Shown: positions 45,675 to 54,866 of the stretch, in pieces
How positions within the stretch are numbered: the first letter of the stretch is position 1
Layout: the number at the start of each line of letters is the position of its first letter
Assembly: GCF_013074385.2 (NCBI RefSeq)
Contig: NZ_JABEYA020000003.1
Span: 62,001 to 126,000 of the forward strand
Reading direction: 5' to 3'
Origin: Vibrio ostreicida
GTDB taxonomy: Bacteria; Pseudomonadota; Gammaproteobacteria; Enterobacterales; Vibrionaceae
Length of the DNA stretch: 64,000 bases
Program-made: the position numbers and the translations under genes
Notes under the pieces: generated by a model
The model's database searches: none
What the model saw: the letters and a program-made list of their open reading frames with translations, nothing else
What the model was told of the DNA's origin: nothing

Positions 45675-47791
45675 TGGCTATGGACTCATTCTTTAAGACG
45701 AAAGGCGGTTACTTTTTAAGTGTCACCGCGGTGTTGTGTGCGGTGATGATCTTTTTCATTACGTATGTTTTTTACTCCCTTTCTGACATCAAAAATAAGT
45801 CCGCCCAGCCTTATGTCACCATCGTCAATAATAATGTGGCAATAAAACATAAGCTATTGCTTTTAAAATCAGAAATTTTGCTTTTCACTCAAGACCGAGC
45901 GCCAGGAAGCCTGCAAAAATTAAAGTTCAAGGCAAGAATATATCAGTCGAGTATTTTGCAAGACTTGATGTCGGAAAAAACCAGAGATATCCATGATACC
46001 TACGGAGACCTGAATACCTTAGAGGATATTGAGGATAAGGTTCGTCGCTTGTTTGACATGGTTGAACGTCTCGGGACCAATAATGTGAACGCCAATGGCG
46101 ATGCGCTGATCTTTTTGGATAATCTCTACACTGAGATTAATGTCTACTTGTCGTTTTTTGTTGCTCAGGTTCAGAGCAGTCAAGCGGACTTTATCAATCA
46201 GAAAGATAATTTTTATCATGCGCAGTACCTTTATTTGGGAGGGATTTTGATTTGTTCAATGTTGATGATCGGTATTATTTCTTGGATGTATCTCAATCAG
46301 ATTAAACTGAGTGGAGATTTGGCGAGCAGGACCCGTCTGATGGAGGAAGCAAAGGAAAGTGCTGAGCAAAGTGCCAAAACGAAAGCAAGATTTCTGTCCA
46401 ATATGTCCCACGAAATGCGTACTCCACTGAACGCCATCATTGGTTTGAGCCGTAAAGAATATTTTGAAGGGGCCGATCCGCAAACGGTCGAATTTATATC
46501 CATGATCAACAGTTCAGGTGAGAGCTTACTGAAACTCATCAACAACGTTCTAGACATGAGTAAAATGGATCAGGGAAAACAACAAAAAGAAAGTGAAGCC
46601 TTTTTCTTTAATGAGCTTATCGATAGATCGAAAAAGCTCTTTGCTCATTTTGAAAAGAAACAGGACGTTGAGGTTTTCTTTTCAGTGTCTTGTGAAAAAA
46701 ACTACAAAATTCAATCGGATAAAGCCAAAATTGCCCAGATTATCAATAATCTTGGTTATAACGCGTTTAAATTTACTCATCGGGGGCATGTCGACATTCA
46801 CCTTAGCTTAGATCGAGACAGCATTATGAGCCATCTGGTGATCAAAGTGAAAGACACAGGTATCGGCATGAGTTCAGAGCTGTTGGATAAGGTCTTTGAT
46901 GAGTTTACTCAAGCGGACAATTCGATGTCACGACCGTACAGGGGCACGGGCTTAGGTTTGTCGATTTGTCAGTCGCTCACCCGTGTCTTAGGAGGGACTA
47001 TCAGGGCACATAGTGTACTGGACGTCGGTAGTGAGTTTGTGGTGGATTTACCGGTAGAAGTGGTGGATGAAAAAGCGCTGTTTCCACCCGATAGAAAAAC
47101 ACCTTCTGTGAGAGTCATTTCTGAGCATAGGTATGCAAAGCAGCTTATCATGACCGAATTGATGTCTGTTGGAGTGTTTGACCACGAGGGAGACATTGTC
47201 CTTTACTATGCCAGTGAAATGGACAGTGTAAAGAACGATCACCCTCTAGAACACAACCCCAGTATTATTTATGGCGATGTTAGCCTAAACAAGACCGCCC
47301 CTAATCAGGCGGTGAGATTGAGCAAACCTTATGACTTATTTGGTTTGTTAAATTGTTTGATGACGATGACGAGTGCTGATGAAGGGAAGCCGACACCGAG
47401 TGCCACACTGCCTAAAATCGACCGTTTTTCGGTATTGCTGGTTGAAGATATTCACCTCAACCAAGTGGTGGCAAGAAAAATGTTAACCATGTTTAATGCG
47501 GAAGTTTCTGCGGTTAACAATGGCAAAGAATGTTTGGATGCTCTAGAGCATCAACAATTTGATATCATTTTTATGGATATACAAATGCCGGTGATGGATG
47601 GGCTGGAGGCAATCCGCTTCATTAAAGAGCGCAATCTCGCCCCCGGAACACCGATTTTGGCCTTAACGGCGAATACCTTTGAAAGCGACGTCCAGACTTA
47701 TTTGGATCAGGGGTTTGATGATGTGCTACCTAAGCCATTTAAGCTCGAATGGATGCGGGAGTTGATTGTTAAATATCGGGTGAATACATGA
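45674..47791 (+). CDS. Hybrid sensor histidine kinase
   Basis: 705 residues, GTG start overlapping the upstream stop. TM1 at about 12-34, a periplasmic helical domain of about 150 residues, TM2 at about 186-206. HisKA has H246 (FLSNMSHEMRTPLNAIIG). HATPase has IINNLGYNAFKFTH, DTGIGM and GTGLGLSICQSL. A degenerate receiver-like segment lies at about 480-570 without an acceptor Asp. A true receiver has D635 (IIFMDIQMPVMDG). No Hpt domain is seen, so an external phosphotransferase is needed. Coupled to the molybdopterin-fold protein, which likely provides periplasmic input. Confidence 0.92.
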   Translation: MAMDSFFKTKGGYFLSVTAVLCAVMIFFITYVFYSLSDIKNKSAQPYVTIVNNNVAIKHKLLLLKSEILLFTQDRAPGSLQKLKFKARIYQSSILQDLMSEKTRDIHDTYGDLNTLEDIEDKVRRLFDMVERLGTNNVNANGDALIFLDNLYTEINVYLSFFVAQVQSSQADFINQKDNFYHAQYLYLGGILICSMLMIGIISWMYLNQIKLSGDLASRTRLMEEAKESAEQSAKTKARFLSNMSHEMRTPLNAIIGLSRKEYFEGADPQTVEFISMINSSGESLLKLINNVLDMSKMDQGKQQKESEAFFFNELIDRSKKLFAHFEKKQDVEVFFSVSCEKNYKIQSDKAKIAQIINNLGYNAFKFTHRGHVDIHLSLDRDSIMSHLVIKVKDTGIGMSSELLDKVFDEFTQADNSMSRPYRGTGLGLSICQSLTRVLGGTIRAHSVLDVGSEFVVDLPVEVVDEKALFPPDRKTPSVRVISEHRYAKQLIMTELMSVGVFDHEGDIVLYYASEMDSVKNDHPLEHNPSIIYGDVSLNKTAPNQAVRLSKPYDLFGLLNCLMTMTSADEGKPTPSATLPKIDRFSVLLVEDIHLNQVVARKMLTMFNAEVSAVNNGKECLDALEHQQFDIIFMDIQMPVMDGLEAIRFIKERNLAPGTPILALTANTFESDVQTYLDQGFDDVLPKPFKLEWMRELIVKYRVNT

Positions 47792-47834
47792 CACAGTCAC
47801 GTGGTCATCGTCTGTCGTCATACTCTCTTAATGG

Positions 47835-47870
47835 AGCCAACCCGCGTTGACATAATGCGGGCTGGCTTTC
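47835..47870. terminator. Convergent terminator
   Basis: AGCCA-A-CCCGC and GCGGG-C-TGGCT with an 11-nt loop, between the convergent hybrid kinase and MCP genes; TTTC follows on the plus strand. Confidence 0.7.
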
Positions 47871-47890
47871 GAGACTGCGCTTCAGGATGA

Positions 47891-49552
47891 TTACACTTTA
47901 AAGCGGTCCACCAAATCGTACAGTTCATTGGCTCTTTGATTGAGATCCTGACTTCCCGCACGGTTTTCATTCGCTAATTCGGCAGATTGTGAGCTCTGAT
48001 CTGAGATCACGACGATACGCTGGGAAATTTCCTGACCGACAAGGCTTTGCTCTTCGGTTGCAGTGGCAATCAAAGCGTTCATATCCATAATGGTCCCAAT
48101 GGATTCCTGAATCTTAATCAGTGCCTGAGCCGCGGCGTTGGCTTCTTCAACGGTGCTTGCGCCGCGTTTTTGGCTTGACGCCATCGCCTTAACCGCATCA
48201 TCTGAGGCGGCCTTCAGTTGTTCGATCATTTTGTGTATTTCACCTGTGCTGTCTTGGGTGCGGCTAGCCAATTTGCGGACTTCATCAGCGACGACAGCAA
48301 AGCCCCTGCCTTGCTCTCCGGCACGAGCCGCTTCAATGGCGGCATTGAGTGCCAGCAGGTTCGTTTGTTCTGCGATGTCCTGAATCACCTCAAGCGAAGA
48401 CGAAATGTTTTGTACATCGCCTTCGAGACGCGAAATAACGTTACTGGCCTGAGCGACTTCTTGAGCCAGAGATTCCACCGATTGTGCTGCTGAATTGACA
48501 ATCTCTTGTGCCTTATGAGCGCTGCTATCGGCTTCTTTGGCAGAATTGGCCGCCTGATTGGCATTATTGGAAATTTCCGATGCTGATGTAGTCATTTCGG
48601 TCATAGCGGTGGCGACTTGCTCGGTTTCCTGACGTTGTCCAGAGGCCAGTTCATCGACCTTCGCCGCCCTTCCAGACATATTGGTGGTTTCAGAGACGAC
48701 CTTCTGCCCGACATCTGAAACACTTGTGATAATGGCTTGGAGACTGGAGACAAAACTATTGAAATTTTTGCTCAGAGTCGAAAACTCAGGTGCGGTAAAG
48801 TCTTCCATTCGGGCGGTCAGGTCGGCATCGCCACTGGCGAATGAGCGTATAGAGGCATCGAATAGGGTCAGTGGATTGATGATCGAACGGTTGATTGCGA
48901 TGGCGAATACGGCGACCACACCAGCAATAATCGTACAGAAAACAATGATGGCCGTTAAGGTCGATTGCAATGTTTCATTGGATGTCGCTTCCATTTCAGC
49001 CACAATTGCGTCGACGTCATCGGTGTAAAAACCCGTCCCTAAAGTCACATCCCATTGAGAAATGTAAATGGAGTAGCTCAGTTTAGGTAGGGGGTGACTC
49101 TGACCGGGTTTGGGAAAGTAGTAAGTGGTGAACTCCCCTGTTTTCGCATGACGAATTAGGTCCTTAATCATGAAGTTGCCTTGCTTGTCTTGCTGGTTGA
49201 TGGCGTTGTCGCCAATGCCTTTCGTGTTTTTCCCAACCAGTAGGCGGGTGCCGTCGGTGGTAAAGCCGAAGATATACCCGCTTTTCCCATATTCTAGGGC
49301 TTTCAATGTTGGCAACGCTTCTTCAAATGGGGCATTGCGTTCAAGGAAAGGAGCAACGGCTGATTTGGCCATTTGCAGATAGTTTTTTAGCTCGTCCTGC
49401 TTCATCTTCATCATATTGGCGCGTGCCAGTTGTATTTGCTCATCGTTGAGCTCATTGGTTTTGATGTATGTGAAGCCAAGCATGCCAATGGCAATGACCA
49501 AGAGGGGGACAAGAGCCAAAATATAGAGGCGGCTTTTAATCGTCAAATTCAT
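47891..49552 (-). CDS. Cache-domain methyl-accepting chemotaxis protein (copy 1)
   Basis: 553 residues from the ATG at 49552 ([12 protein letters not shown]), which has AGGATA upstream. TM1 at about 10-30. Periplasmic single-Cache (sCache_2) domain, about 35-185, with [20 protein letters not shown] and [21 protein letters not shown]2 at about 195-217, HAMP, and signalling domain with [19 protein letters not shown]. No CheR pentapeptide. A close paralogue lies at 52366-54027 on the same strand. It holds the place of V. cholerae VCA0008 (from memory). sCache_2 MCPs often sense short carboxylates; the ligand here is unknown. Confidence 0.93.
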   Translation of the reverse strand: MNLTIKSRLYILALVPLLVIAIGMLGFTYIKTNELNDEQIQLARANMMKMKQDELKNYLQMAKSAVAPFLERNAPFEEALPTLKALEYGKSGYIFGFTTDGTRLLVGKNTKGIGDNAINQQDKQGNFMIKDLIRHAKTGEFTTYYFPKPGQSHPLPKLSYSIYISQWDVTLGTGFYTDDVDAIVAEMEATSNETLQSTLTAIIVFCTIIAGVVAVFAIAINRSIINPLTLFDASIRSFASGDADLTARMEDFTAPEFSTLSKNFNSFVSSLQAIITSVSDVGQKVVSETTNMSGRAAKVDELASGQRQETEQVATAMTEMTTSASEISNNANQAANSAKEADSSAHKAQEIVNSAAQSVESLAQEVAQASNVISRLEGDVQNISSSLEVIQDIAEQTNLLALNAAIEAARAGEQGRGFAVVADEVRKLASRTQDSTGEIHKMIEQLKAASDDAVKAMASSQKRGASTVEEANAAAQALIKIQESIGTIMDMNALIATATEEQSLVGQEISQRIVVISDQSSQSAELANENRAGSQDLNQRANELYDLVDRFKV

Positions 49553-49749
49553 ACAATTATCCTGTAATGTCATCCTGCTAAACGGATGGTCAGGGCTGTC
49601 TGTTTTTAGAGTTTTTTATCAGGCAGGCGCGAGTGAAAGAGCTCACGTCGAAGCAAAATGTGCCAGACCGAGACCGTGTATAACCTGTTAAGGTTAGTCA
49701 ATATCTCGGTGAAACACTAAATTATTGATGATTTTGTTACTTTTGGTTT

Positions 49750-50136
49750 TTACTTAGAGCATTGTCCAGACTGGCACTGGCGTTTTCCGGTGAGCAGCCC
49801 AGAGATCGCATAGCGGTTATTGGCAAAACGTAGATAACACCAATCCGCAATGGGGCGTATGCCTTTCCATCGTAGGGGTGCGTAGAGCCACCCCTTACCG
49901 ACGAATTTCCACGCCATATAGGTGACGTCAAGGCCCAGAACAATCTGACCGTCTTTGTCTAACCCGTGCAAAATGGTCGAGGCGAGCGTGGCGTCGATCG
50001 CCGGATAGTGTTGGAAAGCGTCTGAGTGGATATCAATCAGTTGCAAACGTTGCTTTTGGTCATAGCCGGCAAGGTGTTGCATCTCTCTCACGCACAGTGG
50101 GCAGGTTCCATCGTAAAATACGGTCAGGTCAGTCAT
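49750..50136 (-). CDS. DCC-family thiol-disulfide oxidoreductase (DUF393)
   Basis: 128 residues from the ATG at 50136 (MTDLTVFYDGTCPLC), with AAGGAAGAG upstream. The D-G-T-C-P-L-C motif near the N-terminus gives the family its name (DxxCxxC) and is the redox pair. A thioredoxin-like fold with hydrophobic C-terminal half is expected. The C-terminus adds a further Cys pair, CQSGQC. Cytoplasmic or membrane-associated; partners unknown. Flanked by the two paralogous MCP genes together with the protease. Confidence 0.88.
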   Translation of the reverse strand: MTDLTVFYDGTCPLCVREMQHLAGYDQKQRLQLIDIHSDAFQHYPAIDATLASTILHGLDKDGQIVLGLDVTYMAWKFVGKGWLYAPLRWKGIRPIADWCYLRFANNRYAISGLLTGKRQCQSGQCSK

Positions 50137-50257
50137 GGTCTCTTCCTTTTTTACCTTGTTGTACGAGACCAAAATGATAGAGATCAAACAGGCTAGAATG
50201 GTTGGCTTTTCGCTCGTACAGGCAAGGGGTTAAATCTCATAATAACGACGCCGATGC

Positions 50258-50293
50258 AATAAAAAAACAGACTCAATGACCGTCATTGAGTCT
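50258..50293 (-). terminator. Terminator of the protease gene
   Basis: On the minus strand CAGACTCAATGA / TCATTGAGTCTG (12-bp arms, 3-nt loop) followed by TTTTTTTAT. Very strong intrinsic terminator. Confidence 0.93.
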
Positions 50294-50367
50294 GCTAATG
50301 CCTGTTTGTTCACCAAAGGTACGACTGACGTAGAAGGTATCAGGTACGGGTTGGTGGTTATAGGGGG

Positions 50368-51921
50368 TTAATAGTTCGCTTGTACACTCACACCGCTAAA
50401 GCTGGTATAGCCATTAAGCATGACGTAGTAGCGACCATTTTGCGTATTGGAAACCGAGCACACCTCACTATTACCATATCGGTATGGACGGCAATCCCAA
50501 GTGCTTGTGGTTGGTTTGGCGCCAAAGCGTACGTACAAGTCGGCATCGCCGCTTCCACCTGAGGTGGTCACGGTTAGGCTCTGACCCGCAGTCACATCAA
50601 TATAGTAGTGATTTTGCTGACCTTGAGAACCACTGATTCCTGTCACAGGAGTACCGTTAGTCAGCTCTCCCTGTGGGTCTGGTGTTGGAGTATCGCAGTC
50701 TGGTTCACAACCACTGTCCGTTTGGCTATAGAGTAACTTATTGACGGTGCCTCGTGTGTCATTCACCTTGTCCACACTGGCACGATCACTGATGAGTGTC
50801 GAGACTTGTGCTGGAGACAATGCGTTATTTTCTTGCAGGTACAGTGCTGCGACACCCGCCACATGTGGTGCTGCCATGGACGTGCCGCTGATGGTGCGGT
50901 AGCCGCCGTCATACCAAGCCGATTTGATGCTTGATCCTGGAGCAAACACATCAACACAGCTTCCCCAGTTAGAAAAACTTGAGCGGCTGTCGCTGCTTGT
51001 GGTTGAACCTACGGTCACCCCAGTTGCTTCGCGTGCCGGTGAGGAGTTACAGGCATCGGCATTAGAGTTGCCTGCTGCGAGAGTAAAGCTGACACCAGAT
51101 TGGACAGCGCTCGCGACAGCGCGATCAAGGGCAGTGGACACGCCGCCACCTAAACTCATATTGGCGACAGAAGGTCCGCTTGCATTCGCCGCGACCCAGT
51201 CGACGCCGCCAATGACACCGGATGTTGAACCTGATCCACTACAACTCAATACTCGAACCCCGACAATGTTAACGTTTTTGGCGACCCCGTATTGAGCACC
51301 ACCAATGGTGCCTGCCACATGAGTACCATGACCGTTACAATCACTCGCATCACTATCATTGTCGACAAAGTCATAACCAGAGGTAGAGCGGCCGCCGAAC
51401 TCGACATGCGTATTCGTCACCCCGGTGTCGATGACGTAAGCCGTAACGCCAGTTCCATCGTAGTTGTAGTTGTAACTGTTATTTAGGGGTAAGTTGCGTT
51501 GGTCAATCCGGTCTAGGCCCCACACCGCATTACTTTGATTGGCATCGGTCGAGAGCACAGGATCTAAGGTAATGATCTTGTCTTGTTCAATAAAATCGAC
51601 TTGTTGATCATTACGTAGAGCTTCGAGCTGTTGATCCGTCAGCTTAGCGACAAAACCATTGAGAGAGTGATCGAAGACTTTTTCTATATTCAGGGCATGT
51701 TCGCTGGCAAGACTCGATACGGTTTGCTGAGTAAAGCGCTGTAACGCATCCGCGTCCGTACTGAGTGTCATTGGCTGCTTCAAAACCACAATATATTGGT
51801 TTTCGATTCCTTGTTTTTCTGGGGCCGTCACTAAAGGAGCCAGAGTTTGTTGTGCTAACGCCGCAGAGGAAACGATAGATAGAGTCGAGGCGATACAACA
51901 ACTTAAGATTTTTTTTAACAT
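50368..51921 (-). CDS. Secreted subtilisin-like serine protease (proteinase K group) with PPC domain
   Basis: 517 residues from the ATG at 51921 (MLKKILSCCIASTLSIVSS signal peptide, AAGGAAGAAG upstream). An I9-type inhibitory propeptide (about 40-120; NQYIVVLKQP, LNGFVAKLTDQQLEAL) precedes the S8 catalytic domain with the triad AYVIDTGV (Asp), NGHGTHVAG (His) and SGTSMAAPH (Ser). After a Pro-rich linker (TPTPDPQGE) comes a bacterial pre-peptidase C-terminal domain (GDADLYVRFGAKPT), which is usually cut off after export. Extracellular protease of the Vibrio alkaline serine protease type. Confidence 0.95.
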   Translation of the reverse strand: MLKKILSCCIASTLSIVSSAALAQQTLAPLVTAPEKQGIENQYIVVLKQPMTLSTDADALQRFTQQTVSSLASEHALNIEKVFDHSLNGFVAKLTDQQLEALRNDQQVDFIEQDKIITLDPVLSTDANQSNAVWGLDRIDQRNLPLNNSYNYNYDGTGVTAYVIDTGVTNTHVEFGGRSTSGYDFVDNDSDASDCNGHGTHVAGTIGGAQYGVAKNVNIVGVRVLSCSGSGSTSGVIGGVDWVAANASGPSVANMSLGGGVSTALDRAVASAVQSGVSFTLAAGNSNADACNSSPAREATGVTVGSTTSSDSRSSFSNWGSCVDVFAPGSSIKSAWYDGGYRTISGTSMAAPHVAGVAALYLQENNALSPAQVSTLISDRASVDKVNDTRGTVNKLLYSQTDSGCEPDCDTPTPDPQGELTNGTPVTGISGSQGQQNHYYIDVTAGQSLTVTTSGGSGDADLYVRFGAKPTTSTWDCRPYRYGNSEVCSVSNTQNGRYYVMLNGYTSFSGVSVQANY

Positions 51922-52365
51922 GTCTTCTTCCTTTGAAGGTAAAAAAGATGATTGAATATTGCCTACTACAAACAACAAGCACGCTAAGATGATTCCCTGT
52001 GTCACAACAGGGTGCGTACTGCTCTACCGCTCCGGTTGCCACTCACTGTATTCTGCATCGTTGCAGTCGTCTTGAGTGAACACAAAGCTGACATCCGCGA
52101 ATGAATTTTTATTGCTAAGAGAAAATATGCACATATGCATATTATTGCATTTGTTAATCTTTGTTGTGTGGCAAAAATGAGATCAATTTATAGAATTAAG
52201 TGAAAACTAAGTAAGTTGGTCTCTATATTTCTGGAATGAATGTCAAGTTTTAGGCTTTTTACTCTATCAATATCACGAGATATGCTAGAGCGGTACTGGA
52301 ATAGGAAAGGGCGTTTTATGCAGGAAAAATGCCTGTCCAAGGGGGCAGGCATGGAGTGATTAGGG
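51922..52365. other. Intergenic region upstream of the protease
   Basis: 444 bp, AT-rich. It holds the protease promoter, an inverted repeat AATATGCA-CATA-TGCATATT (52124-52143) that may be an operator, and the terminator of the MCP gene (52325-52352). No ORF supported. Confidence 0.5.
52325..52352 (-). terminator. Terminator of MCP copy 2
   Basis: On the minus strand ATGCCTG, 10-nt loop, CAGGCAT, followed by TTTT; 14 bp after the MCP stop. Confidence 0.75.
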
Positions 52366-54027
52366 TTAAAGTTTAAAGGTATCAACCAGTTCGTAGAGTG
52401 TATTGGCTTGTTGGTTGAGCTCCTGACTGCCTGCGCGATTTTGATTGGCTAACTGTGCTGATTGCGCGCTCTGATCAGAAATTAAGACAATGCGTTGGGA
52501 GATTTCCTGCCCGACCAAACTCTGCTGTTCTGTTGCGGTCGCAATGAGCGCATTCATATCCATAATCGTGCCGATCGATGCCTGAATTTGTACTAGAGCC
52601 TGCGCGGCCTCATTGGCCTCTTCGACTGTGCTTTCTCCACGTTGCTGGCTCGATAGCATCGCTTGCACGGCTTCATCGGAGGCGGCTTTGAGTTCTTCGA
52701 TCATTTGATTGATGTCCCCGGTGCTGGATTGAGTGCGGCTGGCTAACTGGCGAACCTCGTCAGCAACGACGGCGAAGCCTCGCCCTTGTTCACCCGCCCG
52801 AGCCGCTTCTATGGCCGCATTCAAGGCGAGCAAGTTGGTTTGTTCGGCGATTGCCTGTATGACTTGTAACGAAGAAGAAATGTTTTGTACCCCGCTTTCA
52901 AGACGCAGAATAACCTGACTCGCTTGAGCGACTTCTTGTGCCAGTAATTTCACCGATTCCACCGCAGTATTGACGATGACTTGTGCATTTTTGGCATGGT
53001 CATCGGCTTGTCTGGCGGAAGTGGCCGCCTGACTGGCGTTATTGGAAATTTCTGATGAAGAGGTGGTCATTTCTGTCATGGCCGTGGCGACTTGTTCGGT
53101 TTCCTCTCGTTGATTGGTCGCCAGTTCATCCACTTGGGCGGCTCTGGATGACATATCGCTTGTCTCAGAGACAACCTGTTGACCCACCTCACTGACGTTG
53201 CGGATAATGGTATGAAGATGGGACACAAAGCGATTAAAGTGATGACTGAGTCGAGAGAATTCCGGCGCGGTGAAATCTTCCATGCGGGCGGTCAGGTCGG
53301 CATCGCCGCTGGCAAATGAATGGATGGAGGCATCAAAAATCTCAAGGGGTTTGAGAATGGTACGATTGATGGCGAATGTGCCGATGGCAACCAGCCCAGC
53401 GATGATGATGCAATAGGACATAATCGCAGTAATGTTGGACTGTAATTCGGCTAAAGCGTCCGCTTCCATCTCGGCAACTCGGGCATCAATATCATCGGTG
53501 TAGAAACCCGTGCCTATCATAAGATCCCATTCAGGGATAAACACAGAATAGCTCAGCTTAGGTAGTGCTTGCGTCTCTCCGAGTTTAGGGAAGTAGTACG
53601 TTGTAAATGTATCGGTTTTGGCATTGCGAATCAGGTCCTGAATCAGGTAGTTACCCTGCTTATCTTCAAGAAGCCAATAGTTGTTGCCAACCCCAGTGGA
53701 TGTATTGCCCTGTATGAGCCTGACGCCTTTGGAATCATAGCCGAAGATATAGCCATTTTTACCATACTGAAGGGCTTTCAGTGCGGGCGCGGCTTCATCG
53801 AGGCTTGCGCCTTTAGCCAAAAACGGCGCTATTGCTGATCTGGCCATTTGTACATAGTTTTTTAACTCCGCTTTTTTCATGTCCATCATGTTTGAGCGAG
53901 TGAGTTCGACTTGCCGCTGATTAAATTCCATCGTTTTTATGTACGTGACACCGAGTGTACCCAATGCGATCACCAACAATGGGACAAGCGACAGTATGTA
54001 AAGGCGACTTCTAATAGTGAGATTCAC
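52366..54027 (-). CDS. Cache-domain methyl-accepting chemotaxis protein (copy 2)
   Basis: 553 residues from a GTG at 54027 (reads [14 protein letters not shown], matching [12 protein letters not shown] of copy 1). AAGGAG lies 8 nt upstream, so the ATG further upstream at 54066 is not used. Same plan as copy 1: TM1, sCache_2 sensor ([39 protein letters not shown]), TM2, HAMP, signalling domain. The signalling half is very similar to copy 1, while the sensor half has diverged more, consistent with a duplication and change of ligand. Confidence 0.93.
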   Translation of the reverse strand: MNLTIRSRLYILSLVPLLVIALGTLGVTYIKTMEFNQRQVELTRSNMMDMKKAELKNYVQMARSAIAPFLAKGASLDEAAPALKALQYGKNGYIFGYDSKGVRLIQGNTSTGVGNNYWLLEDKQGNYLIQDLIRNAKTDTFTTYYFPKLGETQALPKLSYSVFIPEWDLMIGTGFYTDDIDARVAEMEADALAELQSNITAIMSYCIIIAGLVAIGTFAINRTILKPLEIFDASIHSFASGDADLTARMEDFTAPEFSRLSHHFNRFVSHLHTIIRNVSEVGQQVVSETSDMSSRAAQVDELATNQREETEQVATAMTEMTTSSSEISNNASQAATSARQADDHAKNAQVIVNTAVESVKLLAQEVAQASQVILRLESGVQNISSSLQVIQAIAEQTNLLALNAAIEAARAGEQGRGFAVVADEVRQLASRTQSSTGDINQMIEELKAASDEAVQAMLSSQQRGESTVEEANEAAQALVQIQASIGTIMDMNALIATATEQQSLVGQEISQRIVLISDQSAQSAQLANQNRAGSQELNQQANTLYELVDTFKL

Positions 54028-54453
54028 ACACCTCTCCTTATTCAAAATTAGGGGCCACCGCAACATAATCAGAAGTGACTCAGTTCATTGGGGGCCATTC
54101 TTAATAACGATACGTTTGTATCAATGGGTTTTGCCAACCTTTTAACTACGTCAGTATTGAGATTCGCAATGTATGTGCTTGATTTCATAAGTATCATACC
54201 TGATTGGCTTTTAAATCACTGATACTTATATGAGCGAAATGAACGTTTTTTAATTAATTTGGGAGCAAAGTTACACCACTTGAAAAAGATAAGGTGTGTA
54301 TGGGGGAATCCATTGGCTATTTTTTATTATAAATTATCCGAATGTCGGTTATTGGTGTGAAGGGTTGGACAGGCGAATGCGAATTTCACGGGCTAAAATT
54401 AGGGCAGAGAGTCAGCTTGTGCTAAACTCGCCGCCCTTTTCTGTTTCAATGAG
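54028..54453. other. Divergent intergenic region, nothing distinctive
   Basis: About 430 bp between the MCP (minus) and yibL (plus). Both promoters must lie here. No repeat, parS2 site or RNA gene seen. Confidence 0.5.
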
Positions 54454-54462
54454 ATGAATACC

Positions 54463-54819
54463 ATGAGCTTTAAGCAAGAACTTCAAAATCTTCACAACCG
54501 ACGGGATACCTGTGAGCGCAAACTGAATGCAGCAAAAGCCCGTGGTGATCAGGAGATGGTGACGAAGTTTACCGACGAAATTGACAAGTTGGGCAAAAAG
54601 ATTCATGCGATGAAAAGTAAGCAGAAATACGACATGAGTAAGGAGCGAAAAAGCCTGCTCGATATGCCTTTCTCACGTGAAATCACCAACGCTGAGCAAG
54701 CGGATATTGGTAAACTGAAGAAGTCGGTTAAGGGCTTGGTCTTGGTCCATCCTATGACTAAGCTGGGGAAAGAACTCAATCTCAAAACAATGAAAGGGTT
54801 TGCCCCCAAGCCTTTCTAG
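54463..54819 (+). CDS. yibL: YibL-family ribosome-associated protein
   Basis: 118 residues (121 if the ATG at 54454 is used). The C-terminal half matches E. coli YibL closely: MPFSREITNAEQADIGKLKK and KGLVLVHPMTKLGKEL. The N-terminal half is a charged helix. YibL (DUF2810) associates with the large ribosomal subunit; the exact role is not established. Followed directly by a strong terminator. Confidence 0.92.
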   Translation: MSFKQELQNLHNRRDTCERKLNAAKARGDQEMVTKFTDEIDKLGKKIHAMKSKQKYDMSKERKSLLDMPFSREITNAEQADIGKLKKSVKGLVLVHPMTKLGKELNLKTMKGFAPKPF

Positions 54820-54840
54820 GTTTGGCAAAGATCTCAAGAA

Positions 54841-54866
54841 AAAGCGCCAATCGGCGCTTTTTTTTA
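54841..54866. terminator. yibL terminator, shared with the convergent gene
   Basis: AAAGCGCC, loop AATC, GGCGCTTT, then eight T. The palindrome can also stop the convergent phosphatase-like gene that ends at 54864. Confidence 0.93.
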
